64,000 bases of DNA from Lachnospiraceae bacterium NE2001. GTDB lineage: Bacteria > Bacillota > Clostridia > Lachnospirales > Lachnospiraceae. A program made the position numbers and the translations under genes. Location of the stretch: positions 62,001-126,000 of the forward strand of contig FOEK01000004.1 in assembly GCA_900110635.1 (NCBI GenBank). Reading direction: 5' to 3'. This document shows, in pieces, positions 47,891 through 55,353 of the stretch (position 1 is the stretch's first letter; every line of letters begins with the position of its first letter). Below the pieces are notes generated by a model, which made no database searches, was not told the origin of the DNA, and was given only the letters and a program-made list of their open reading frames with translations.

Positions 47891-47932
47891 AAAAAAAAGC
47901 CCAGCATTCCGAAGAATGCTGGAGGCTTTTAT
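47891..47932 (-). terminator. Intrinsic terminator of 48040..51453
   Basis: Minus strand AAAAGCCTCCAGCATTC-ttc-GGAATGCTGGGCTTTTTTTT; near-identical core to the terminator at 37486-37518. Confidence 0.85.
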
Positions 47933-47941
47933 TGGGTTTAT

Positions 47942-48067
47942 GTTGGGGCGGCGGCCTTGGGTTTTATGTTAGGCGGCGGCCTTGGTTTTATGTTGGGGCT
48001 GCGGCCTTGGGTTTTATGTTGGGGCTGCGGCCTTGGGTTTTATGTTGGGGCTGCAACCTTTGGCTTT
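47942..48067 (-). repeat. 26-bp tandem repeat spanning the 3' end of a gene
   Basis: Units start at 47942, 47968, 47992, 48018 and 48044 (26, 24, 26, 26 bp). On the minus strand each codes (P)KxAAPT-stop, so the gene's last codons and stop have been duplicated several times downstream. Confidence 0.8.
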
Positions 48068-51000
48068 GCTTTGCCGAACTGTTTTTGTTTGAACTGCTGT
48101 CTCAAAGCCTCGGCTCTTTCAACCTTTTCTCTGGCCAGTTCTGTCTTGAAGCTTTCACCAAAGCCCCTTGCTGCTTTTAGTACGTCCTTCTCAGGCACAT
48201 TTGCAGGGATTGCATCAACAAGAGGTTTTACTGTTTCGTCCAGCTTCTTCCTGCCTTCTTCTGTCCGCAGTCTGCCGTGAACCTGAGCTATCGGTTTATA
48301 CGCTGCTTTCTCGTATTTTGTATCAATCTTTATCATGTCATCAGTGGTCATATCTTTTATCTCGCCTGAAATGATCTTCATCGTGATATCAGTATAGTTC
48401 TTTTTAAAGTCCTGGGCGGTTTTGTCATTTTCCACCTGTTCATCTCTGAACTTATCATGATTTGCTGCTAGAAAATCGTAGGTTACTATATTCTGTATGC
48501 ACTCTCTCTTTTCTGCTTCACTAAGAGTGATGTTGTTCTTTACTGCATTTTCCAGTTTTTTCTCTGAATCGATACATTTGTCCAGATATTCTTTCATATT
48601 GAGAGTATCCTGCAGATTCTGCTTTGCTTCAGGAGACAGCTTGTCCATAACGGCATCATAAAGTCCCGGCTCCTTCTTTGTATAATCAAGCAGTTTTTCA
48701 ACAAGACCAACGCTCATAGTATATGTATTTCTTCTATCTCCAAACATATGGCCAATGTGCATACATTCATAACAGCTCTCGCTGATTCCTTCTGCCAGAG
48801 TGTTAATAAGGGGTTCCTTATTACCAGCCTTGTACTGTTCCAGAACCTCCTTTGCCTTTAATCTTACAGGCTTGATAAAGTCCTCGCCATAATGGTTTAT
48901 ACAGTTTTCTCTTGCTTTTTCTCCCGCTCCAATATCCGTCGTATACATAGTCCTGAGCTGTGCTACTCTATCCTTCTTTGTTACTTCAGGACTCTTGGTC
49001 TCAGATTTCTTATTTATTGACTCATCTGGAATATTATCGGTATTCATTACAGCAGCATATGCCACTATTGAAAAGTCCTCTTCGGATATGCCATCACACT
49101 CTACAGGAGTACAGGAAGCCTTAAATGATTCATCCGTTACAAGATTCTTTTTGAAATGCTCCGGTATGACTGATGGATATTTCTTATAATAGTTCAGTAT
49201 CTCTTCAACTCCTGCCTCATAAGGCCTGCCAGCCTCTTCCTCGATCTGCTCGGTGCTTACAGCGGTATGTCCCTCAAGCTCATAATTATAGCTTCTCTTA
49301 TCAGTCTCAAACTTATTGCAGAATTTGGTTATATTAGATGCAGCAGTGAATCTTGCCCGGCCCATTTTAGTCTTTGGATGCCAATTTTTCATCTGCTTGT
49401 TAACCTCATTCTCCTGCTCATTTCTTTCTAAACTGCCCTTAGGAAGAGATTCATCAACCAGATTTTTCCTGAATTTTTCTCTAGCCACATCCTTCTTGGC
49501 CTTGGTATAGTTATTGGAGCATTTAGACAGGTCCTTCATAATCTTTCCGAATTTTTCATCCTCGAACAGATTGACGCCGCGGTTGACCTTCAGATATTCT
49601 ATGGCTTCCTTTGTTTTATCCTTGAGTTTGGTCATCTCATCAGAGTCAAGTGCTTCTCTATGAAGGGTACCTGTATGTCTTGCATTTAACCCCTTCAGCA
49701 TCTCCTCCAGAGACTTTCGCATCTCGTTACGATTCTTCTCGTTGGTTGGAGTCGCCAGTTTATTTGCATTCAGCTGTTTCTTTATCTCGAACATTTCAGA
49801 TTCAGCAAAGTCACCGAACTCAACCGCTCCTTTAAGTCTTGCCTGGCCTCCCGTGGAGCTTGGGTTCTTATGTGTTTTTTTGTACTGATCAGAATAATAG
49901 GATACCTGCTCCAGCTTAGTCATATAACGCATGTTGTACTTCGCGATTTCAGCCTTGGTTGCCTGCAGACCCGGTGCCGGATTCTCGCGATAGAACTTTC
50001 TCAGGTCATCCACCGCAAGTCTCAGATTCTTATGCTCTTTATTTTCACTGGAAAATCTGAGGTCGGTTCTTTTGGAGGTAAGATCTGCATATAGACGGCT
50101 AAGTCTTCTCTCAGGTCCTACCTGAACCTTTTTATGAACCGCTGGCTCTTTTCCCTGCTCGATAAACTTCTCGTATTTATTTCTATTAGCTACAGTCTGA
50201 TTGAAATAATAATCAAAGGTTCCACTCTTGCTCTGATTAGTTGCGCTCCTTATATACTTCTTCTTAACACCTTCCTGGACCTTTTTATTCATGTCATCCA
50301 GGAACTTTTTACGTTCTTCAGCTGATGTAAGAGGCTTTGTCTTAAAGTCCTCAAACATCTGAACCATGGACTCCACATATTTCTTATGATCCTCGCTCTG
50401 ATATTGCGGAGCATCATTCATTTGAAATTTCCCTATATCCATGGCACGATTGCAGATTGTATCAGCCTTTAAAAATTGTGCCATAGTCGCAAAGGCAGCA
50501 ACTGATGCAAGATCCTCCATAGGCCAGCCGTTCTCAAGACCTGCTTTATAGGTTTCAAGTGCGGCATTAAATGAGTTCGTTCCACGTGCTGAAAGTGGGT
50601 GCAGGTGAAATGCGTCATTAAGCTTATCTATAACAAGATCCTTTTTTAGGTCTTCATTTGTCTTCACGTTCTCTGTGGCAGCCATAGTACGATTGTAATA
50701 GGTCATGGTAGAAACCACGCTGTCGTATATTTTCTGCCTGTAATCCTCTTCCTTTTCAGGCGAAAGAACTCCTTTATTTTGATCCTTCTCCTTATAATAT
50801 GAAGCAAGAGTTTTATTTAATTCATTTGCCTCTATAACAAAATCATAAACAGGGAACTTATACTGCCAGTTCTTTATATTGTTCTTGAGCTTGTTGTTGG
50901 AATTATCATTTACGACACACGCTGATATAGAAATAAAACCCATTGCCAGGGGATTTCTATATGTCAGAGCGGTATCAGAGTAACCATCCATGGTTCTTTT

Positions 51001-51453
51001 AAGCATATCTGAGGAAGTGCTCTTAAGATATGACTTCATCTTGATATCCAGCTCATCATTTCCATAAGACTGGTTGATGTCAGCCTCCATCCTATCAGCA
51101 ATCTTTCTGACTTTGCCACGGAACACTTCTACCAGATTTTCGTCCCTAACATCTAATGCAAACCCAGGATTGCTGTTGCCATTATAAAACTGAGTACCAT
51201 TGTATTTGGAGTTCACATAGGCATTATCATACAGACCTCCATCTTCATTGTACTCATCTAGTCCCTTTAATAATTTAAAATCATCAGATTCTACATATTT
51301 TTTGTACTTCTTGGTATCTTTGTCCAAGGATGCTGAATAATTATCGATAGCACCTGCTATTCCGCTTACGACTGTGTGCTGTAAAAATGATTGTTCAGTA
51401 AAAACTTCTGATGGCTGATTTATTTCATTTACATCACTCTCGACTTCCTTCAT
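48040..51453 (-). CDS. Giant helical protein, GWPxxD family
   Basis: 1137 aa, ATG at 51453 after GGAGGGAACGAT, beginning MKEVES. It is helical and Lys/Glu-rich with no signal peptide. NGWPMED at 308-314, followed ~75 residues on by LTSAEER, matches the N-terminal module of 1..5185 and 12821..14770. Residues about 785-950 match the second shared module (EEDFSIVAYAAVM, then PVRLKAKEVLEQYKAG, then LYDAVMDKLS), clearest against 1..5185. The C-terminus is Lys/Arg-rich and ends AAPT at the first unit of a 26-bp repeat. No enzyme motif is seen. Transcribed alone from a TTGTTG-type promoter. Function unknown. Confidence 0.88.
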   Translation of the reverse strand: MKEVESDVNEINQPSEVFTEQSFLQHTVVSGIAGAIDNYSASLDKDTKKYKKYVESDDFKLLKGLDEYNEDGGLYDNAYVNSKYNGTQFYNGNSNPGFALDVRDENLVEVFRGKVRKIADRMEADINQSYGNDELDIKMKSYLKSTSSDMLKRTMDGYSDTALTYRNPLAMGFISISACVVNDNSNNKLKNNIKNWQYKFPVYDFVIEANELNKTLASYYKEKDQNKGVLSPEKEEDYRQKIYDSVVSTMTYYNRTMAATENVKTNEDLKKDLVIDKLNDAFHLHPLSARGTNSFNAALETYKAGLENGWPMEDLASVAAFATMAQFLKADTICNRAMDIGKFQMNDAPQYQSEDHKKYVESMVQMFEDFKTKPLTSAEERKKFLDDMNKKVQEGVKKKYIRSATNQSKSGTFDYYFNQTVANRNKYEKFIEQGKEPAVHKKVQVGPERRLSRLYADLTSKRTDLRFSSENKEHKNLRLAVDDLRKFYRENPAPGLQATKAEIAKYNMRYMTKLEQVSYYSDQYKKTHKNPSSTGGQARLKGAVEFGDFAESEMFEIKKQLNANKLATPTNEKNRNEMRKSLEEMLKGLNARHTGTLHREALDSDEMTKLKDKTKEAIEYLKVNRGVNLFEDEKFGKIMKDLSKCSNNYTKAKKDVAREKFRKNLVDESLPKGSLERNEQENEVNKQMKNWHPKTKMGRARFTAASNITKFCNKFETDKRSYNYELEGHTAVSTEQIEEEAGRPYEAGVEEILNYYKKYPSVIPEHFKKNLVTDESFKASCTPVECDGISEEDFSIVAYAAVMNTDNIPDESINKKSETKSPEVTKKDRVAQLRTMYTTDIGAGEKARENCINHYGEDFIKPVRLKAKEVLEQYKAGNKEPLINTLAEGISESCYECMHIGHMFGDRRNTYTMSVGLVEKLLDYTKKEPGLYDAVMDKLSPEAKQNLQDTLNMKEYLDKCIDSEKKLENAVKNNITLSEAEKRECIQNIVTYDFLAANHDKFRDEQVENDKTAQDFKKNYTDITMKIISGEIKDMTTDDMIKIDTKYEKAAYKPIAQVHGRLRTEEGRKKLDETVKPLVDAIPANVPEKDVLKAARGFGESFKTELAREKVERAEALRQQFKQKQFGKAKPKVAAPT

Positions 51454-51539
51454 ATCGTTCCCTCCAATTTATGCTTTATAGGGGATATATTGCTATCATC
51501 TGAAATGATAGATTTATCCAAACTAACATATCTGTGTCT

Positions 51540-51574
51540 ATTCTACTACCAGAAGCATAACAAATGCGCAACAC
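51540..51574 (-). promoter_or_regulatory. Promoter with paired TTGTTG-like repeats, for 48040..51453
   Basis: Minus strand: GTGTTG (51574-51569), 5 bp, TTGTTA (51563-51558), 12 bp, TAGAAT (51545-51540). Confidence 0.75.
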
Positions 51575-51590
51575 TTGAGGAGGGGATTTT

Positions 51591-52247
51591 TTATTTGATG
51601 GTTCCACCCCGGAAGTAGATGATCCTGTGGGTTTCGGGGTTGGCAAATATTCCGCTGTACAAGCTTCCAGTTCCGGCCGGATCGTACAGTATCACTGTAT
51701 AATCTTTAACCGGTGTATCTGAAATATGATTCAGAAACTCCTCGCTGTCAAAATCATCCAAGGTATAATTAGGATTATCAGCATGGTTTAGTGCATTTAT
51801 ATCTCCAACCTTTACTCCGTAATAATGCGCGTTTCCATACTTTACATCGCTTTCTCTGGTAGAGCATAGATCGTATTCATCCTCCATCTTTTTTATAAAA
51901 TTGTCATAGGCCTCTCCGTCGAGAGTGAAGCTGTAGGCGTCAGTTCCTCCCAAAAACAGGAAATTACGACGTATACCCTTAAAATCATATGCCTCCGATG
52001 GAGTCCCAGAAAATATCTCGTGGCCACCAGCCTTTCTGTACTTATCAATATCCTTGTATTTCTTTATTCTGCAGGAATTAACCAGAAGCGCAAAGAGAAG
52101 CACCGGAATGGCTATGATAACACCAATGATTATGTAAGTACTCTTTGATGTACGTTCCTTTAAACCATTGTTTTGGGGAACTGTAATGCAGTCTCCGTCT
52201 CTATATATAGAAGTTGTCTGTTGCTCTTGATCATTTATTGGGTTCAA
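51591..52247 (-). CDS. Single-pass membrane protein of unknown function
   Basis: 218 aa if it starts at the TTG at 52247, which has GAGGAG 7 bases upstream. The longer ATG reading (52322) would translate a REP-like palindrome and is rejected. After about 40 polar residues comes one hydrophobic helix (YIIIGVIIAIPVLLFALLV), then an acidic, Tyr-rich domain of about 150 residues presumably outside the cell. No family is recognised. It has a sigma-A promoter almost identical to that of 54525..55151, and a REP-like element in its 5' untranslated region. Confidence 0.75.
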   Translation of the reverse strand: MNPINDQEQQTTSIYRDGDCITVPQNNGLKERTSKSTYIIIGVIIAIPVLLFALLVNSCRIKKYKDIDKYRKAGGHEIFSGTPSEAYDFKGIRRNFLFLGGTDAYSFTLDGEAYDNFIKKMEDEYDLCSTRESDVKYGNAHYYGVKVGDINALNHADNPNYTLDDFDSEEFLNHISDTPVKDYTVILYDPAGTGSLYSGIFANPETHRIIYFRGGTIK

Positions 52248-52271
52248 CTTTTTTCTCCTCGTCTTACTTAT

Positions 52272-52320
52272 GTGCAATGGGGTCCGTCCCCATTGCACAT
52301 AGGTCTGTCCCCTTTTGCAC
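52272..52320 (-). repeat. REP-like palindromic element, copy 2
   Basis: Minus strand begins GTGCAAAAGGGGACAGACC and ends with the GTGCAATGGGG...CCCCATTGCAC hairpin. It sits between the promoter and start codon of 51591..52247. Confidence 0.85.
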
Positions 52321-52337
52321 ATTTTATAATCACCGAT

Positions 52338-52366
52338 ATTTTACTTCATTCCCTCAACATAGTCAA
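52338..52366 (-). promoter_or_regulatory. Sigma-A promoter, twin of 55239..55267
   Basis: TTGACT, 17 bp (containing GGGAATGAAG), TAAAAT on the minus strand. About 40 bp around it match the promoter at 55239-55267. Confidence 0.75.
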
Positions 52367-52390
52367 AACCGCTGCAATACTCTTATAATC

Positions 52391-52418
52391 TTGTCGTAAA
52401 TCTTTTTTTGAGTATAAT
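52391..52418 (+). promoter_or_regulatory. Sigma-A promoter of the 52506..53596 operon
   Basis: TTGTCG, 16 bp, TATAAT; start site expected near 52425, about 80 bp before the first gene. Divergent from the promoter at 52338-52366. Confidence 0.6.
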
Positions 52419-52505
52419 AATAAAGTATCAAGTATTTCAGATTTCGCAAAGGATTGTTACAGTTTTTTCAACACGCTGTTTGATTGAAAATGATGGAGAT
52501 TGTTT

Positions 52506-52667
52506 ATGTTAAGAGTTATTTGTGAAGGTTGGCTGAACTCGTGTGATCATATCAACGATATCCATAAAAAGGTATGCGAAGAATGCAATTATACTTGTAA
52601 AAATAGTAATAGTATTAATAAGATGAAACATATAAAAGCCAGAACAGTCTTAAGTTTTGATAAATAG
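52506..52667 (+). CDS. 53-aa Cys-rich protein, first gene of a three-gene operon
   Basis: ATG at 52506 with GGAG 7 bases upstream, stop TAG at 52665-52667. Five Cys (6, 13, 24, 27, 31), including CEECNYTC, and two His suggest a metal site. No signal peptide and no recognised family. Its stop overlaps the ribosome site (AGGAG) of the next gene, so the three genes are translated as one unit. Confidence 0.65.
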   Translation: MLRVICEGWLNSCDHINDIHKKVCEECNYTCKNSNSINKMKHIKARTVLSFDK

Positions 52668-52679
52668 GAGTATGATTTT

Positions 52680-53135
52680 ATGATATCAATTATTACAAAG
52701 GCTAAGGAAAATGAAAAAAATATAATTGATTCCGAAGCATATTTTAATGCTAATATAAGCTCTTCTGATTTTGATGAAAAAGATTTGGAAGTAATGCAGC
52801 TGATTGATAATGCACATTTGATAGATAAGAAACTTGGAACTATTAAAACTGACTTTGGCATAACAAGCATAAAGAATCTATCCACAGGTTGTAAAACTGT
52901 TCTTGTATATAGGTATTTACAAAAGCATATGATTACCTGCAACTTAAATATAAATGAATGTGGATGGAATGCCGTAAAGGTATTATTTGATATTGCAGAT
53001 GGGGCCGAAGCTAATATAAAATTAATTCTCAGCAATTCAAATTCAATATTGTTTTTAAAAAATGACACATACCAGTTTGAAATAAATGGGATAGTTGTTC
53101 GAGATTTATTCGCTAGTTTAGGGAGGAATAAATAA
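52680..53135 (+). CDS. DUF4869-like protein
   Basis: 151 aa. The order of features fits DUF4869 as I remember it: an N-terminal strand MISI, a TGCKTVLVY strand near residue 70, CGWNAVK near 94-100 and a following IADG-EANIKLIL helix-strand. The family's function is unknown. Ribosome site AGGAG 8 bases upstream. Its stop codon overlaps the start of the next gene (TAATG), so translation is coupled. Lower GC than the giants. Confidence 0.75.
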   Translation: MISIITKAKENEKNIIDSEAYFNANISSSDFDEKDLEVMQLIDNAHLIDKKLGTIKTDFGITSIKNLSTGCKTVLVYRYLQKHMITCNLNINECGWNAVKVLFDIADGAEANIKLILSNSNSILFLKNDTYQFEINGIVVRDLFASLGRNK

Positions 53136-53596
53136 TGGATGCATTTGATTTTTCTAATAGCAGATTAAAATATAAGGCATTAAATGATTTTTGTGTAGAT
53201 ATAGTATTAAAAACAGATATAGTAATTATTAATGGTAATAGTGCAACCGGCAAAACACTATTAGTTAATTCAATAAGAGAACAAAAGGAAAATGAAGAAG
53301 CTAATGGTGTTTCTAATTATTCATTTCGAAATATAGAGTCTATAAGAAAAAAAGATGAATTAAAAAAAATCAACTTTGAAAACGAAGGAATTCTTTATAT
53401 CATTGATAGAGCAGATATTATTCTAAATGATAAAGAACTTGTTAAAAACATATATTTTGATACAAAGAATAAATATATTATCATGGCTAGATGTAATTTG
53501 GGGTTTAATCTATCACCAAATTATTATGCAGAAATGATATATGAAAATAATACGTTATCAATAAAATATTATTTTGATCACGAAGGCTGGGAATAA
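53135..53596 (+). CDS. Small P-loop NTPase-like protein
   Basis: 153 aa. GNSATGKT at 34-41 is a Walker A motif after a hydrophobic strand (TDIVIIN), and ILYIIDRAD (86-94, Asp91) fits Walker B. Only one such core fits into this length, so it is a minimal ATP/GTP-binding domain without the usual AAA C-terminal lid. Start overlaps the DUF4869-like stop by one base. With the two upstream genes it forms a compact accessory operon; toxin-antitoxin or defence roles are only guesses. A 72-bp palindrome directly follows and probably terminates it. Confidence 0.78.
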   Translation: MDAFDFSNSRLKYKALNDFCVDIVLKTDIVIINGNSATGKTLLVNSIREQKENEEANGVSNYSFRNIESIRKKDELKKINFENEGILYIIDRADIILNDKELVKNIYFDTKNKYIIMARCNLGFNLSPNYYAEMIYENNTLSIKYYFDHEGWE

Positions 53597-53612
53597 CAAC
53601 GTTTCGTTTTAT

Positions 53613-53684
53613 GTGCAAAAGGGGGACAGACCTATGTGCAATGGGGACAGACCCCATTGCACATAGGTCTGTCCCCTTTTGCAC
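53613..53684. repeat. REP-like palindromic element, copy 3, full 72-bp palindrome
   Basis: GTGCAAAAGGGGGACAGACC...GGTCTGTCCCCTTTTGCAC; the whole element is a near-perfect palindrome centred on GGGG-acaga-CCCC, followed by TTTTTT. Probably acts as terminator for 53135..53596. Confidence 0.85.
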
Positions 53685-53711
53685 TTTTTTCAATTAATCG
53701 AAGGCCTTTTG

Positions 53712-54488
53712 TCATCTTTCGATTTTTTTAGATGAGTGGTTTGCATACAGGTAGTACACGGCGTAAACTGCCAGGTTAACCAATATGCTTAGTAACAGTA
53801 GCGATGCCACGTACCACTTTGCCCCGGCGATGTTATATATCCATTCCAACGGCGTATCTGGAACGGGATGCCTGAGAAACCAGTAGTTACAGGACATCCG
53901 AGAGTCGAACAGCCCCACCAGTACTCCGCCTGCCAGCAGGAAAAGCGTGTTTTTCCATAGATTCCTGACGTTCGGGGAATACCATTTTACCATCAGGCAA
54001 TGGATTGGAAATGCAATCTGAAGCCCGTGCCAGATGAATGAATGCAGACTGAAGAAGTTCATCAGCGGATACATAGTCCAGTCCGGGAACAGCAGGGCGG
54101 ACAGTGACGCAGGAAGCAGCGTGATCAGGGAGAACTCCGCCAGGAAACCCCTGACCTTTTCATTTGGGTAAAATGCAATCACTGGATATATGTATATGGC
54201 CAGACTGCACAGATGCAGCGGCAGGTGGCCGACGCCCATCCGACCGTCCAGGCACAGCACCACGATTCTCACAACCTCCAGAATCGGAAGTGCAATCGCA
54301 ATGATGCGCAGGAACACCGTCTGCTTTTCGGACTTTAGTTTTCCGAACCATACTGTCAGGGCTACGATAACGAGAGCTATGACGGCGAGAGCCAGCAAAT
54401 GCGCTTTGCCCCATAGGCTGAAACCACTGCCAGCCGGTATATCCTGTTCCTCCGCCCAGAAAAAATTGTTACACTGCATTTCGCACAT
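53712..54488 (-). CDS. YwaF/TP0381-type integral membrane protein
   Basis: 258 aa with about seven hydrophobic segments. The HLPLHLCSLAIYIYPVIAF stretch, the SLHSFIWHGLQIAFPIHCLMV stretch and the FLRHPVPDTPLEWI loop are typical of the TIGR02206 (YwaF, TP0381) family of conserved membrane proteins of unknown function. The ATG at 54488 has AAGGAAG 9 bases upstream; MQCNN three codons in is an alternative. The first codons (CAGACC-ATG-TGC) resemble a REP-element arm, as if the start was supplied by one. Confidence 0.85.
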   Translation of the reverse strand: MCEMQCNNFFWAEEQDIPAGSGFSLWGKAHLLALAVIALVIVALTVWFGKLKSEKQTVFLRIIAIALPILEVVRIVVLCLDGRMGVGHLPLHLCSLAIYIYPVIAFYPNEKVRGFLAEFSLITLLPASLSALLFPDWTMYPLMNFFSLHSFIWHGLQIAFPIHCLMVKWYSPNVRNLWKNTLFLLAGGVLVGLFDSRMSCNYWFLRHPVPDTPLEWIYNIAGAKWYVASLLLLSILVNLAVYAVYYLYANHSSKKIER

Positions 54489-54524
54489 AGGTCTGACTTC
54501 CTTCGTTCAATCCTAGAATCTTCT

Positions 54525-55151
54525 TTAACTCAATCCTAAAATCTTCTTCATCAGTTCGGTCTGAGGATTATCGGGATCCACGTTGTAGAAATCGATCACA
54601 TCGCTGTCGCTGCTTCGGTCGACAAACGCCGGAAACAGAAAACCGAACTCCGGCTTCCCCGGCTCGTACTCGCCCATCAGCGGAGATATGGCGCAGATCA
54701 GAAAATCATAAACCTCCTCCGAGCCTTCCATCCAGGCTCCGTCCGTCCCCTTCACCGGAACATCGTAAGAACCACTGAACACGAAGATGCTGTACTCCAC
54801 ATTTGACCTATAAGTCTCACCAACCACCTCGTAAAATATACTCAGCAGCGCGTCATCCTTCAGATTGTTCTGTTTCAGCGCCGAGAGAAGGGACCACATA
54901 CTGTCCTTCCTGGCCTCCCCCGTCGGAAAATCATACTCCTTCAGTTGTTCATTTGTCCTTGAAAATGGAATGGTCTTGGCCAGCTCGAGGTTTCTCTTTG
55001 TTTCTGCCTGATTCAGCTTGCCAAAATGTATATTGAACGTCCCATTATCGAAGCCTTCTTCATCCATATACGCTCCCGCCACCCTCATAAAGCAGTTACG
55101 GGATGGGGTCATCCTACGGGTCAGTTCAAGCATATCGTCTCTATCTATCAT
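54525..55151 (-). CDS. DUF4317 family protein, short
   Basis: 208 aa, ATG at 55151 after AAGGTAG. TPSRNCFMRVAGAYMD, LKDDALLSIFYEVV, SGSYDVPVKGTDG, VYDFLICAISP and FGFLFPAFVDRSSD follow the order of DUF4317 proteins common in Lachnospiraceae. Members I recall are clearly longer; this one ends soon after the FPAF-DRS block, so it lacks the C-terminal half. The end is a clean stop codon. Function of the family unknown; cytoplasmic. Its promoter is a twin of that of 51591..52247. Confidence 0.8.
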   Translation of the reverse strand: MIDRDDMLELTRRMTPSRNCFMRVAGAYMDEEGFDNGTFNIHFGKLNQAETKRNLELAKTIPFSRTNEQLKEYDFPTGEARKDSMWSLLSALKQNNLKDDALLSIFYEVVGETYRSNVEYSIFVFSGSYDVPVKGTDGAWMEGSEEVYDFLICAISPLMGEYEPGKPEFGFLFPAFVDRSSDSDVIDFYNVDPDNPQTELMKKILGLS

Positions 55152-55238
55152 TTCGCTCTACCTTAGTTCTATCCTTCAATTTTTTTGCATTCTATGTTCA
55201 ATCAGTTTTTCTTTTTTTCTATTTCGGCACACATCGCT

Positions 55239-55267
55239 ATTTTACTTCATTCCCCGAACATAGTCAA
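55239..55267 (-). promoter_or_regulatory. Sigma-A promoter of the DUF4317 gene
   Basis: TTGACT, 17 bp (GGGAATGAAG), TAAAAT; start site about 80 bp before the gene. Lies directly beside a REP-like element. Confidence 0.75.
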
Positions 55268-55279
55268 AATTGTTGCAAT

Positions 55280-55350
55280 GTGCAAAAAGGGACGGACCTC
55301 CGTGCAATGGGGTCTGTCCCCATTGCACGGAGGTCTGTCCCCAATTGCAC
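55280..55350. repeat. REP-like palindromic element, copy 4, full palindrome
   Basis: 71 bp. The inner arms read CCTCCGTGC/GCACGGAGG where other copies have CCTATGTGC/GCACATAGG, i.e. paired changes that keep the stem. It lies right after the stop codon of 55354..58350. Confidence 0.85.
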
Positions 55351-55353
55351 ATT

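Noticed and set aside
52248-52322. 25-codon N-terminal extension of 51591..52247
   Set aside because: Encoded by the REP-like palindrome; a TTG with GAGGAG upstream is the better start.
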